From positions 44,608 through 108,607 of the forward strand of contig DASSYR010000092.1 of assembly GCA_035703165.1 (NCBI GenBank): a stretch of 64,000 nucleotides of DNA, in the 5' to 3' direction. How positions within the stretch are numbered: the stretch's first letter is position 1; the number at the start of each line of letters is the position of its first letter. This document shows positions 16,548 through 25,182 of the stretch, piece by piece. Made by a program: the position numbers and the translations under genes. The notes beneath the pieces were generated by a model. It saw only the letters and a list, made by a program, of their open reading frames with translations. It was not told where the DNA came from and ran no database searches. Source of the stretch: AWTP1-9 sp035703165 (GTDB taxonomy: Bacteria > Bacteroidota > Bacteroidia > Chitinophagales > Chitinophagaceae).

Positions 16548-17321
16548 TTGGATAGTAAAATTAGAGTAGCGGCAGTGAGTTATCTTAATACCAAACCCCT
16601 GTTGTACGGTATTGAACATTCGCCTGTAAGAGAAAAAATAACTTTAAAAACCGATTACCCGGCAAAAATAGCCCAGTGGCTGTTACAAGATGAAGTGGAT
16701 GTGGGATTAGTACCTGTGGCAGTAATACCTCAATTAAACCCTGCATTTATTATTAGCGATTACTGTATAGGATGCGATGGGAAGGTAGCCACTGTATGTT
16801 TATTTAGCAATGTACCCATAGATGAAATAAGAACAGTGATCCTTGATTATCAGTCACAAACTTCAAATGAATTGGTAAAAATATTATTGAAAAACCTTTG
16901 GAAGGTGAATCCGGAATTTATTTTTTACGATGGAGAATTCCGGCACTTAATAAAGGATAACACAGCCGCAGTAGTTATTGGGGACAGGGCTTTTGAGCAA
17001 AAAGGGCAGTCAAAATTTGAATATGATTTAGGAGAGGCATGGAAACAGTTAACCGGTTTGCCATTTGTATTTGCTGCCTGGGTAAGTAATAAAAAGCTGC
17101 CGGCATCTTTTATAAAGGCATTTAATGATGCAAATAGAAGGGGCGTGGAAAGTATTAATAAGGTAATTGAGGAACTGCAGGACTATAAAGGATTAGATAT
17201 GAAGAAATATTTTACGGAGAGCATTCGTTATGAATTAGATGCCGAAAAGAAAAAAGCGCTTGAGAAATTTTTGTGGATAAGTAAATCATTTAAATCCCAT
17301 TCGCTTTTTGAGGGTGTTTAA
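16548..17321 (+). CDS. mqnA: Chorismate dehydratase MqnA (futalosine menaquinone pathway)
   Basis: The protein is about 257 residues when read from the TTG at 16548 (LDSKIRVAAVSYLNTKPLLYG). That matches the usual MqnA beginning, in which a strand is followed by SYLNTxPL. MqnA dehydrates chorismate to 3-enolpyruvylbenzoate, the first step of the futalosine route to menaquinone. Typical segments are DEVDVGLVPVAVI and VVIGDRAFE. The frame is open back to an ATG at 16443, but those 35 extra residues overlap the purB start and precede the predicted promoter. Other mqn genes are not in the window. The 3' end overlaps the flippase gene tail to tail by 36 bases. Confidence 0.9.
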   Translation: MDSKIRVAAVSYLNTKPLLYGIEHSPVREKITLKTDYPAKIAQWLLQDEVDVGLVPVAVIPQLNPAFIISDYCIGCDGKVATVCLFSNVPIDEIRTVILDYQSQTSNELVKILLKNLWKVNPEFIFYDGEFRHLIKDNTAAVVIGDRAFEQKGQSKFEYDLGEAWKQLTGLPFVFAAWVSNKKLPASFIKAFNDANRRGVESINKVIEELQDYKGLDMKKYFTESIRYELDAEKKKALEKFLWISKSFKSHSLFEGV

Positions 17322-18776
17322 TACGGGTTCAAAATCCGGCGTTAATTTAAATTTCCAGGTAATTATTATAAAAATAATACTAAACACACTACTTTTTATG
17401 ATTATCCCCCACAAACCTTTTGTTTCTGGCAGGGCATAGGCAATGAAATAGCATGCAATACAAAGAGCAAAAGCCCATAATGTATTTATTGTAAAAGGCT
17501 GCATTTTAAATTTTTTCCATAAAAACAAAAGTCGAACAAGATTGTAAATTGTATAAGACGAAAAGTTAGAAATAGCTGAACCTACAATACCAAGTTCTTT
17601 AATTAAAAGATAATTGAGTGGTGCAATTAATAGCAAAAGAATTACGCCTGTTAAAAACTCAAACCGCCAGTAGTTAGACGTTATAATAATTTGTCCGTTA
17701 ACTCCCGTGCCCATATCTACAATTAACTTACATGCAAGAAAAAAAGCAACTTGCTTACCAGCCAAGTATGCGGGATTCAAATCAAAAGTGTAAATAGCAT
17801 TTTCAAAATTGAGCCAGATATTACCAAAAATAAAGAGTCCTGCCAGCAAAAGGTTCAAACTACTTCTTTTATAAATACGGTCAATTTGCTGGTAATCTTT
17901 ATTTTTCCAGGCTTCGGATAAAACAGGTATGCTAATGGCGCTTACGCTACGTTGTGGTATTTGAATAAGATTACTGATATAACTTGATAAAGCAAATACA
18001 CCCAATGATGCTTGCCCTAATAAACTGGAAATAATAATGCTATCAATGGTAGCCGATAAGGTTGCCACCAAGGTGCCAGCAAAAATAAACAATGCATACG
18101 TTATAATTCTTTTTCTTAAACGCCGGGTAACCTTACTGGCTTTAAAAGTAAAATGCAACTGTTTCTTTCTTTTAAGATATATAAGCAATATAAATACTAC
18201 AATGGTGTATAAAAAAGTAAAAAGCTTTATAAAAACATCGTAATTAATAACTTTAAAAAGAAAAAGAATGATAAATATCCCGGTGATAATTCGTAAAGCG
18301 GCTTCTTTTAAAAAATTAGTAATAATGGTACGTTTTAAAGACCAGCAATAACTTTCCAATACCAAAAAAACCATAAGCGAAAGACCAAATGGATAAAGCC
18401 AATAGTAATAATTTACCAATAGTGGCGATTTGCCGGAAAATTTGCGAATAAAAAAAGATTGGAAAACCACGCCTCCCAGTAAAAAGATAAAAAAACCAAC
18501 AACAGCCGTCAATAATACCCATGTGAGTAAATCATTTTTTTCATCAGGAAGATGAGATTTATAGTAAGGGTAAAATTTATACATAACCGCAGTTACGCCT
18601 AAAAAAGAAAAGCCAAATATCACTTGTCCAAAATCGAAAAAACTACGGGTTAACCCATATTGTTCTACGGTAAAGATGCCTTCCCTGGTAAAAATTAAAT
18701 TATTGGCAAAGCCAATGGCAAATCCTATAAAAATAATGACAGACGATATTATGCTTTGGCGCCGTATGGTGCTCAT
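17286..18776 (-). CDS. Polysaccharide/oligosaccharide flippase (Wzx-like, MATE/MOP fold)
   Basis: This 496-residue integral membrane protein has about 12-14 hydrophobic segments spread over its whole length. It starts with the polysaccharide-biosynthesis family pattern IRRQSIISSVIIFIGFAIGFANNLIFTREG. A conserved mid-region GTLVATLSATIDSIIISSLLGQASLGVFALSSYIS is typical of lipid-linked sugar exporters of the MOP superfamily. It probably flips an undecaprenyl-linked oligosaccharide to the periplasmic face of the inner membrane. It is transcribed away from the + strand glycan operon that begins at 18900, and its end overlaps mqnA. Confidence 0.88.
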   Translation of the reverse strand: MSTIRRQSIISSVIIFIGFAIGFANNLIFTREGIFTVEQYGLTRSFFDFGQVIFGFSFLGVTAVMYKFYPYYKSHLPDEKNDLLTWVLLTAVVGFFIFLLGGVVFQSFFIRKFSGKSPLLVNYYYWLYPFGLSLMVFLVLESYCWSLKRTIITNFLKEAALRIITGIFIILFLFKVINYDVFIKLFTFLYTIVVFILLIYLKRKKQLHFTFKASKVTRRLRKRIITYALFIFAGTLVATLSATIDSIIISSLLGQASLGVFALSSYISNLIQIPQRSVSAISIPVLSEAWKNKDYQQIDRIYKRSSLNLLLAGLFIFGNIWLNFENAIYTFDLNPAYLAGKQVAFFLACKLIVDMGTGVNGQIIITSNYWRFEFLTGVILLLLIAPLNYLLIKELGIVGSAISNFSSYTIYNLVRLLFLWKKFKMQPFTINTLWAFALCIACYFIAYALPETKGLWGIIIKSSVFSIIFIIITWKFKLTPDFEPVLNTLKKRMGFK

Positions 18777-18868
18777 GGGATAAAAATAAGGAGAAATTCA
18801 GTGGTCATCAAATACACTGGTGGCTGTATTTTACCAATAATATTTAATGGATATTAGCCAGCAACGAA

Positions 18869-18876
18869 TATCTTTG
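18869..18876 (+). promoter_or_regulatory. Predicted -7 box TATCTTTG of the glycan operon
   Basis: Exact TAnnTTTG, 23 bases before the ATG at 18900. It is the only consensus box noticed before the run of closely packed genes to 27207. Confidence 0.5.
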
Positions 18877-18899
18877 CCAGAAACCTAACTACTGGAGAT

Positions 18900-19340
18900 A
18901 TGGCAGAAACTTTAGGGATGCTTTGTGATAAACTGACCATCGTGAAACTTAAGGAATATCATTCGGACGATCCACAGAGACTAGAAAGTCTTGCTAAACA
19001 AGCTACTCAACTTCAGCATGAAATTGATGAGTTTGTACAATCTGCTATTGTCGGAGTTATCCCTGAAGATCGACTAACATTTGCAGCCAATAAGGTTTTT
19101 AAAAAAGAAGGAAATGAGGTGAGGGAAGTTACGGGAGCGATCGGGAGTTTGTTTTTTCAATTAGCAGATGTTAACTGCCGCCTCTGGCATGAAGTGGAAA
19201 AGGGGTACGATATAGAAAACATTCCGGTGGCTGAAAAAGATGGCCTCATTAAACAACTGGCTGTTCTTAACCTGGAACGCAATAAATGTATTGATGCCAT
19301 TGACCTGAAATTTGTTGAATTGATTCAATCTAAAAAATAA
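18900..19340 (+). CDS. Small helical protein of glycan loci (DUF4254/DUF6165-like)
   Basis: This 146-residue, mostly helical, soluble protein has no signal peptide. The N-terminal TLGMLCDKLTIVKLKEYH and the later ADVNCRLWHEVEKGYD ... LNLERNKCIDAID segments resemble small proteins of unknown function (DUF4254 or DUF6165 type). Those are often found inside polysaccharide gene clusters. The exact family is uncertain from memory alone. It is the first gene of the + strand glycan operon, only 6 bases from the methyltransferase gene, and could be a regulator or partner of a glycosyltransferase, which is inference. Confidence 0.6.
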   Translation: MAETLGMLCDKLTIVKLKEYHSDDPQRLESLAKQATQLQHEIDEFVQSAIVGVIPEDRLTFAANKVFKKEGNEVREVTGAIGSLFFQLADVNCRLWHEVEKGYDIENIPVAEKDGLIKQLAVLNLERNKCIDAIDLKFVELIQSKK

Positions 19341-19346
19341 GTTCGT

Positions 19347-20606
19347 ATGCATGTTAGAAAGAGAACAACCTGCAGGGTTTGCGGTTCATCTTCTTTAACT
19401 CCCGTAATTGACCTGGGACCGCAGTATTTACAGGGCTCATTTGTTAAACCTGGTAAAGAAATGCCTTCTACCCGCAAAATTAATTGCTCATTGGTTCGCT
19501 GCAACCCACAGTTAGATGAAAATGCATGCGGCCTATTACAAATGGAGCACAGTGTTCCGCCGGAAATTTTATATGCGGCTTACTGGTATCGCAGTGGTAC
19601 CAATGCCACTATGCGTAACCATTTAAAAGGTATTGTTGATGAAGCATTAGGCTTATTAAAAAGTTATAAAGGAAATGTATTAGATATTGGATGTAATGAT
19701 GGCACATTACTCGGCTATTATCCGGCTTCATTTGAAAAATATGGTTGTGATCCCAGTGATGTGGCGCAGGAAGTAAAAGGTGCTAAAGTAGTACAAGATA
19801 TTTTCCCTTCTGCTGAGTTGAGTAAAGTAATGGGTAATGCTAAGATGGATGTGATTACTTCTATTGCGATGTTTTATGATTTGGAAGACCCGGTAGCATT
19901 TGTAAAAAATATTAAACATTCATTATCGCCAGAAGGTATCTGGGTATTTGAGATGAGCTATATGCCCCGCATGATTGAGTTGGATAGTTACGATACAATT
20001 TGCCATGAACATTTGGAGTATTATAGTTTGGCAGTACTTGAAAAAATTGCCGCCTTTGGGGAAATGAAGATATTCAAGATCAGCTTTAACGATATCAATG
20101 GCGGTAGCATCCGTTGTTTTGCTACACATAAAGAGAGTGGATTGTATTATAACCTGGCTGATCATCATCTGATGAATGAGGTAAGACAAAGGGAGTTTGA
20201 CCTCGAACTGGATACCGATAAACCATATATTGCTTTCCAGTACCGGATTGAAAAAGTAAAAGATGATCTGCATAATCTTTTAGTTGATTTAAAAAGACAA
20301 GGAAAGAAAGTTCATATTTACGGAGCTTCCACTAAAGGCAATACCATTTTACAGTGGTGCGATATAAATAATATGCTGGTGGAATATGCGGCCGAACGTA
20401 ATCCTGATAAATATGGAGCCTATACTTTAGGTACTAATATACCCATCATAAGTGAGGCAGAGAGCAGGGCCATGAACCCGGATTATTACCTGGTATTACC
20501 TTGGCATTTTAAAGCAGAATTTATTGAAAGGGAGAAAGAAGCTTTGGAAAAAGGAACGGGTTTTATCTTCCCTATTCCTACTATTGATATTTATAAAAAA
20601 TCCTGA
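19347..20606 (+). CDS. SAM-dependent sugar C-methyltransferase-like protein (three-domain type)
   Basis: This 419-residue protein has the three-part layout of sugar C-methyltransferases such as NovU and TylC3. The N-terminal zinc-binding domain has the first cysteine pair in TTCRVCGSSS and the second in the NCSLVRC segment. The Rossmann methyltransferase has the SAM motif NVLDIGCNDGTLLGYYP. The C-terminal domain has VHIYGASTKGNTILQWC. Such enzymes usually methylate a carbon of an NDP-keto-sugar; the substrate is not known here. The position in the glycan operon fits a role in making a branched or methylated sugar. Confidence 0.85.
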   Translation: MHVRKRTTCRVCGSSSLTPVIDLGPQYLQGSFVKPGKEMPSTRKINCSLVRCNPQLDENACGLLQMEHSVPPEILYAAYWYRSGTNATMRNHLKGIVDEALGLLKSYKGNVLDIGCNDGTLLGYYPASFEKYGCDPSDVAQEVKGAKVVQDIFPSAELSKVMGNAKMDVITSIAMFYDLEDPVAFVKNIKHSLSPEGIWVFEMSYMPRMIELDSYDTICHEHLEYYSLAVLEKIAAFGEMKIFKISFNDINGGSIRCFATHKESGLYYNLADHHLMNEVRQREFDLELDTDKPYIAFQYRIEKVKDDLHNLLVDLKRQGKKVHIYGASTKGNTILQWCDINNMLVEYAAERNPDKYGAYTLGTNIPIISEAESRAMNPDYYLVLPWHFKAEFIEREKEALEKGTGFIFPIPTIDIYKKS

Positions 20607-20624
20607 ACCACCGAATAGCTTTTC

Positions 20625-21332
20625 ATGAATTTGTCAAGGATACTCACTAAACTAAAAAAGGCAGCAGATACAATACATCTGCGTTCCAAAGTGAGCTATT
20701 CACAAAGTGGTGAAGATTTAATTGCTGATTACTTTTTTGAGAGTATCGGTATAAAGCAGCCTGTTTATATTGATATTGGTGCCAATCAGCCTGTTATGGG
20801 AAACAACACTTATTTGTTTTATCTCAAAGGGAGCAAAGGAATTTGCGTTGAACCGGATATAAGTTTAATACCATCATTAAAAAAAGCAAGACCCGGTGAT
20901 ATTGTATTGAATATAGGTGTATCTGTTATGGTTGCTGCTGAAGCTGAGTTTTATTTTTTTGATGGACATTATAGTGCATGGAATACCTTTTCAAAGGAAG
21001 AGGCAGATAAAAAGAGCAAGGAATCAGGCATTGCTTATCATCAGTCAAAAGTACAGTTAGATACAGTGGAACATATTGCCGAAAAGTACCACTTTCAGCA
21101 GGTAAACTTTATTTCATTAGATGTGGAAGGATTGGACCTGGCTATCTTGAAAAGTATTGACTTCAAAAAACTCAGACCGGAATTACTATGTGTGGAAACG
21201 ATCGGGTTTTCGTTGAATAATACCATGAATAAAAACCAGGAGATCATTGATTATATGCAGACGCAGGGTTACCGTGTATATGCCGATACTAACCTGAATA
21301 CACTGTTTTGCCGTAACGATATATTTCAGTAA
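20625..21332 (+). CDS. FkbM family methyltransferase
   Basis: This 235-residue FkbM-type SAM methyltransferase usually O-methylates a sugar or polyketide hydroxyl. Motif I is VYIDIGANQPVMGNNTYLFY, followed by GICVEPD (acidic residue for the SAM ribose). The family-specific NFISLDVEGLDLAILKSIDF is complete. It has no membrane segment. It sits 18 bases after the C-methyltransferase gene and one base before the SDR gene, deep inside the glycan operon, so a modified surface sugar is the likely product. Confidence 0.88.
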   Translation: MNLSRILTKLKKAADTIHLRSKVSYSQSGEDLIADYFFESIGIKQPVYIDIGANQPVMGNNTYLFYLKGSKGICVEPDISLIPSLKKARPGDIVLNIGVSVMVAAEAEFYFFDGHYSAWNTFSKEEADKKSKESGIAYHQSKVQLDTVEHIAEKYHFQQVNFISLDVEGLDLAILKSIDFKKLRPELLCVETIGFSLNNTMNKNQEIIDYMQTQGYRVYADTNLNTLFCRNDIFQ

Positions 21333-21333
21333 G

Positions 21334-22209
21334 ATGAAAGCTATACTATTTGGAGCGAATGGACAAGATGGATTTTACCTTCAGTCTTTGCTGCAACAGC
21401 AGGGAATAGAAATTATTGGTATATCACGGAATGGTGATTACATAAAAACTGATATTACCAGTTTTGATGATGTACAGACTTTGGTAAAAGAACATCAACC
21501 CGCTTTTATCTTTCATTTAGCGGCTAATTCCACCACCAGGCATGAAGTGATGTTTGAAAATCATCAAACCATATCTACCGGTACACTTAATATTTTAGAA
21601 GCAGTAAGAGTGCATTCACCTCAGACAAAAGTTTTTATTTCAGGTAGCGGATTGCAATTTGTCAATCATAATCAAGCAATAAAAGAGTCTGATCCTTTTG
21701 AAGCAAGAGATGCTTATTCCGTTAGTCGCATACAATCTGTTTATGCGGCAAGATATTTTCGGAATAGTCATGGTATTAAAACTTATGTAGGATATTTTTT
21801 CAACCATGATAGTCCAAGAAGATCTGAACGGCATGTTGCACAGAAGATTGCCAAAACAGTAAAACGAATTTCATTAGGTAGCAATGAACGATTACTCATC
21901 GGTGATATCAATACCATCAAAGAATGGACTTTTGCTGGTGATGTGGTTGAAGCCATCTGGTGTTTGGTAAACCAGGATAAAGTGTTTGAAGCAAATCTTG
22001 GTTCAGGGATTGGTTATTCTATTGCTAACTTTTTAACCGAATGCTTTTCGCTGATTGGAAAGAACTGGCAAGATTTTGTGGATATTGAAAAAGGATTTGA
22101 AGCAGAATATAAGCAACTGGTCTCTGATTCATCATTAATACAATCATTAGGCTGGAAACCTAGAACTTCATTAAAGCAGTTAGCACAACTGATGTTACAG
22201 CAAGCATGA
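21334..22209 (+). CDS. SDR sugar-nucleotide enzyme, GDP-mannose 4,6-dehydratase-like, with YxxxR
   Basis: This 291-residue extended short-chain dehydrogenase resembles GDP-mannose 4,6-dehydratase and related epimerases. The NAD(P) glycine motif is GANGQDG (residues 7-13). The serine region is FISGSGLQF, and TIKEWTFAGDVVEAIW resembles the GMD substrate region. The active-site Tyr128 is followed by SVSR, so the motif is YxxxR instead of YxxxK (CGC codon at 21727-21729). Lysine is nearly invariant in active SDRs, so activity may be altered or lost. The end overlaps the next gene by four bases (ATGA). Confidence 0.82.
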   Translation: MKAILFGANGQDGFYLQSLLQQQGIEIIGISRNGDYIKTDITSFDDVQTLVKEHQPAFIFHLAANSTTRHEVMFENHQTISTGTLNILEAVRVHSPQTKVFISGSGLQFVNHNQAIKESDPFEARDAYSVSRIQSVYAARYFRNSHGIKTYVGYFFNHDSPRRSERHVAQKIAKTVKRISLGSNERLLIGDINTIKEWTFAGDVVEAIWCLVNQDKVFEANLGSGIGYSIANFLTECFSLIGKNWQDFVDIEKGFEAEYKQLVSDSSLIQSLGWKPRTSLKQLAQLMLQQA

Positions 22210-23318
22210 GTAACGGCCAAAAAATCGCACTGGTTCAATTGTTCTCAAACGGAGATTGTTTATTTGCCACTACCATCGCAAGGCAGCTCAAAAACGATCA
22301 TCCCGGTTGTGAATTAACATGGATCGTTTCTTCCAACTGCAAAAACATGCTGCTGAACAACCCGGATATTGATGTGGTAGAAGAAGTGGTGATACCGGGG
22401 GCTGCACAAAATGAAGAAGTGTTTAACCGGGTGGTGAAAGAAACGCTGGAGAAAAAAACAGCCGGAATATATGCAAAGGTCATCGTGCCGCAACTGCTGG
22501 GCACTAATATGCAATATTATGATGGAACGGTTTGTTCCTCCATATACAGAAGTTCAGGACTGAATATAAACGTAGATACTGCGCCAGTTTTATATTTAAC
22601 CGAGATTGAAAAAGAAGCTGCTAAACAATTTGCATTAAAGTATAGTTTGCCTGGTTACAAGAATGTTGTTTTATTTGAATGTGCACCACAAACAAAGCAA
22701 CTCAATCTTACCGATGAAATTATTCTCGATTATTCATTACGGATTTTAAAAGAAGAAAATACCTGTGTGATTTTATCGGGTCCAAGATCATATAATTTTG
22801 ATCATCCGCATATTATAGATGGTAATACTTTATCCATCCGGGAAACAGTTGCATTAACACATTATTGCACATTATTACTGGGTTGTTCCAGTGGCATAAG
22901 CTGGGCCGCCACCAGCATAGCAGCAAAACCGTTGCCGATGGTGCAGATTTTAGCGCCAGACGCTTATTATTTTAACCCCTTATCGTTTACTTTTAAGAAA
23001 TGGCATAAACCAACAGGCGGATTGATCGAATTAGTGCATTTTGATAACCAAAAACTGGAAACAGTTTTTGCCGATATATTTCACCAAGGATTTGAAGCGG
23101 CACAAGAAAAACATAACCAGGCAGTGAAGCCACAATTCAGATTATACCGTGGTATCATTCACCATTTTTTAAAAAGAGGAAGATTGGCTGAAATTGCTAC
23201 TTTCGTGAGTGTTAATTTGAAAGAGAATGGATTCAATATCTCCATGCTGAAATATATGTTGATGGGATTGATATTATTCCCCATTCAATTGATTCTTGAC
23301 CAAACAAAAAAGAATTGA
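22206..23318 (+). CDS. Glycosyltransferase family 9-like (heptosyltransferase-type) protein
   Basis: This 370-residue protein is built like ADP-heptose:LPS heptosyltransferases. The N-terminal half begins IALVQLFSNGDCLFATTIARQL, the GT9 pattern with a G-D-x-L turn, and runs into LTWIVSSNCKNMLLNNPDIDVV. A second Rossmann half contains LLLGCSSGISWAATSIAAKPLP at the place where GT9 enzymes have a DSG-like loop. Here that loop reads CSSG, so donor use may differ. Translation is probably coupled through the ATGA overlap with the SDR gene, and its own end overlaps the next gene as TTGA. Confidence 0.75.
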   Translation: MSNGQKIALVQLFSNGDCLFATTIARQLKNDHPGCELTWIVSSNCKNMLLNNPDIDVVEEVVIPGAAQNEEVFNRVVKETLEKKTAGIYAKVIVPQLLGTNMQYYDGTVCSSIYRSSGLNINVDTAPVLYLTEIEKEAAKQFALKYSLPGYKNVVLFECAPQTKQLNLTDEIILDYSLRILKEENTCVILSGPRSYNFDHPHIIDGNTLSIRETVALTHYCTLLLGCSSGISWAATSIAAKPLPMVQILAPDAYYFNPLSFTFKKWHKPTGGLIELVHFDNQKLETVFADIFHQGFEAAQEKHNQAVKPQFRLYRGIIHHFLKRGRLAEIATFVSVNLKENGFNISMLKYMLMGLILFPIQLILDQTKKN

Positions 23319-24589
23319 ACGCAATTTTTACTATAGTCGCAAAAAATTATACAGGACTTGCGCAAGTGCTGGAATCTTCTGTTCGCAAACATTCAGATGC
23401 GGCATTTTTTATTATAGTGGCAGACGAATGGGATGGGGCAGAAGAATTAAAGAAAACCCTTCCTGTTAATGTACTTACGGCAAAAGATGTTCTGAATATA
23501 CCCGCGACAGAATGGGAACAGATGGCTTTTAAATATAATTTGATTGAGTTTTGTACAGCCATTAAAGCAGCCAGCTTTCTATATCTTTTTACAAAGGGAC
23601 ATGATAAGATACTTTATTTTGATCCGGATATTTATGTGTTTAATCCATTGCGGGTTGTATTTGATCAGTTAAATGAGGCCTCCATTGTCGTTACACCACA
23701 TATCCTGAATATACAAACTCCTTTTAAAGGCAATTATGAAGATTATTTGTTTTTGCTGAACGGTACATTCAATCTTGGTTTTATCGGGTTAAAAAAATCG
23801 GAAACAACTGATAAGTTTTTAACCTGGTGGCATTACAGGTTAGTACATCACAGTTTTTTTGATAACGACCAGGGAACTGCTACTGATCAGAAATGGATTA
23901 ATTTATTACCAGCTATCTTTGCTGATCAGCAATATCATATCTCCCGTCATCGTGGAATGAATGCAGCTCCTTGGAATTTTCATGAGCGAAAAGTTTCGGT
24001 AGAAAATGATATTTATTATGTTCAAAACAGAGAGGATGATACTGCCACTAAAGAGCCATTGGTATTTGTTCATTTCTCCGGCTATGATTACTCTCAAATC
24101 GGAAGCGGACAGGTAGTGCATAAGAATAATCAAATGACAGATTATGCCGATCTTCAATCGGTATTTGAAAAATATGGTGAAGCATTAGCCGGGAGTGACT
24201 TTAAAACCTATTCCGGTTTAAAGTATTCATATAATATGTATGAGAACGGGTTAGGAATTTTAAGTTTGCACCGAAGAATGTACCGTCGTTTATTGGAACT
24301 GAATATGGCGCAGGAGTATCCTTTTTCAACAGGTGAAGGAACTTACTTTGCAGTGTTGAAGAAAAAAGGGTTGCTGGATTATTCACCGGTATCTGCCGAT
24401 ATGATGACCAATAAAACAGTTAAGAATTTCGGAAAAAAATTCGCTGCTATACATTTGTTCTTCACCATCATTAAAAAACTCGTTGGTATTAGACGATATA
24501 GTATTATGATCCGTTTCTTCCGTAGATATTTTACCGAAGAAAACCAGGCTTTCCTGGTTAATAAGGAAGCAGGAAAAACATTAAGATAA
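23315..24589 (+). CDS. Glycosyltransferase, GT8-like/nucleotide-diphospho-sugar transferase fold
   Basis: This 424-residue protein starts at a TTG that overlaps the preceding stop codon (TTGA), because the conserved beginning NAIFTIVAKNYTGLAQVLESS follows directly and no ATG is close. A GT-A fold is suggested by ILYFDPDIYVFNP, a DxD motif for a metal-bound nucleotide sugar, and LNGTFNLGFIGLKKSE further on. The C-terminal half is helical with no clear family signature. It probably adds one sugar to the glycan made by this operon. The GT8-like label is tentative. Confidence 0.75.
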   Translation: MNAIFTIVAKNYTGLAQVLESSVRKHSDAAFFIIVADEWDGAEELKKTLPVNVLTAKDVLNIPATEWEQMAFKYNLIEFCTAIKAASFLYLFTKGHDKILYFDPDIYVFNPLRVVFDQLNEASIVVTPHILNIQTPFKGNYEDYLFLLNGTFNLGFIGLKKSETTDKFLTWWHYRLVHHSFFDNDQGTATDQKWINLLPAIFADQQYHISRHRGMNAAPWNFHERKVSVENDIYYVQNREDDTATKEPLVFVHFSGYDYSQIGSGQVVHKNNQMTDYADLQSVFEKYGEALAGSDFKTYSGLKYSYNMYENGLGILSLHRRMYRRLLELNMAQEYPFSTGEGTYFAVLKKKGLLDYSPVSADMMTNKTVKNFGKKFAAIHLFFTIIKKLVGIRRYSIMIRFFRRYFTEENQAFLVNKEAGKTLR

Positions 24590-24591
24590 AC

Positions 24592-25179
24592 ATGCTGCAT
24601 AAACTGATATATTATTTTTTCAGGTATCCAATATTCAAACTTAAGTTAGGAAGTATTGGAGCAGGGACTAAATTGCTGCAACCAACAATAACGGGTGGTA
24701 AAAGAATATTTATCGGGAAGAGTGTTTATATACGAAAAAATACATGGCTGGCTGCTGATCCTGTTACTGGTGATACAAATTGTAAGCTGGTGATTGGTGA
24801 TGGAACCTATATAGGTAATAATTGTCACATCTATGCTTCTTCTTTAATTGAAATCGGGAAGAAAGTATTGATTGCTGATAAAGTTTATTTGAGTGATAAT
24901 ATACATTCATACGAAAACATAAATATACCGGTTATTGATCAGCCTGTTAAGCAAACCAATCCTGTTATTTTAAAAGATGGTTGCTGGCTGGGAGAAAATG
25001 TGTGTGTGATTGGTGCTGTTATCGGAAAAAATAGTGTAGTGGGAGCAAATTCGGTTGTTACTAAAGATGTACCTGATTTTTGTGTGGTGGTTGGTTCCCC
25101 GGCAAAAATTATTAAAAGGTTTAATCCTTCATCCGGCAATTGGGAAAAAACCAATGCTAAGGGTGAATTTATTGCATAG
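24592..25179 (+). CDS. Left-handed beta-helix acyltransferase (hexapeptide family, acetyltransferase-like)
   Basis: This 195-residue hexapeptide-repeat protein has repeating turns such as IGDGTYIGNNCHIYA, LKDGCWLGENVCVIGAVIG and KNSVVGANSVVTKDVP, building the left-handed beta helix of the WbbJ/LacA type. The C-terminal CVVVGSPAKIIKRF is the usual cap. The likely catalytic His is in SDNIHSYEN. It would transfer an acetyl group to a sugar hydroxyl of the surface glycan. It is two bases from the previous gene and three from the next, so it is co-transcribed. Confidence 0.87.
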   Translation: MLHKLIYYFFRYPIFKLKLGSIGAGTKLLQPTITGGKRIFIGKSVYIRKNTWLAADPVTGDTNCKLVIGDGTYIGNNCHIYASSLIEIGKKVLIADKVYLSDNIHSYENINIPVIDQPVKQTNPVILKDGCWLGENVCVIGAVIGKNSVVGANSVVTKDVPDFCVVVGSPAKIIKRFNPSSGNWEKTNAKGEFIA

Positions 25180-25182
25180 CAA

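Noticed and set aside
18777..18899. Possible regulatory RNA between the flippase and glycan operon genes
   Set aside because: No stable hairpin or conserved motif beyond the promoter box was seen.
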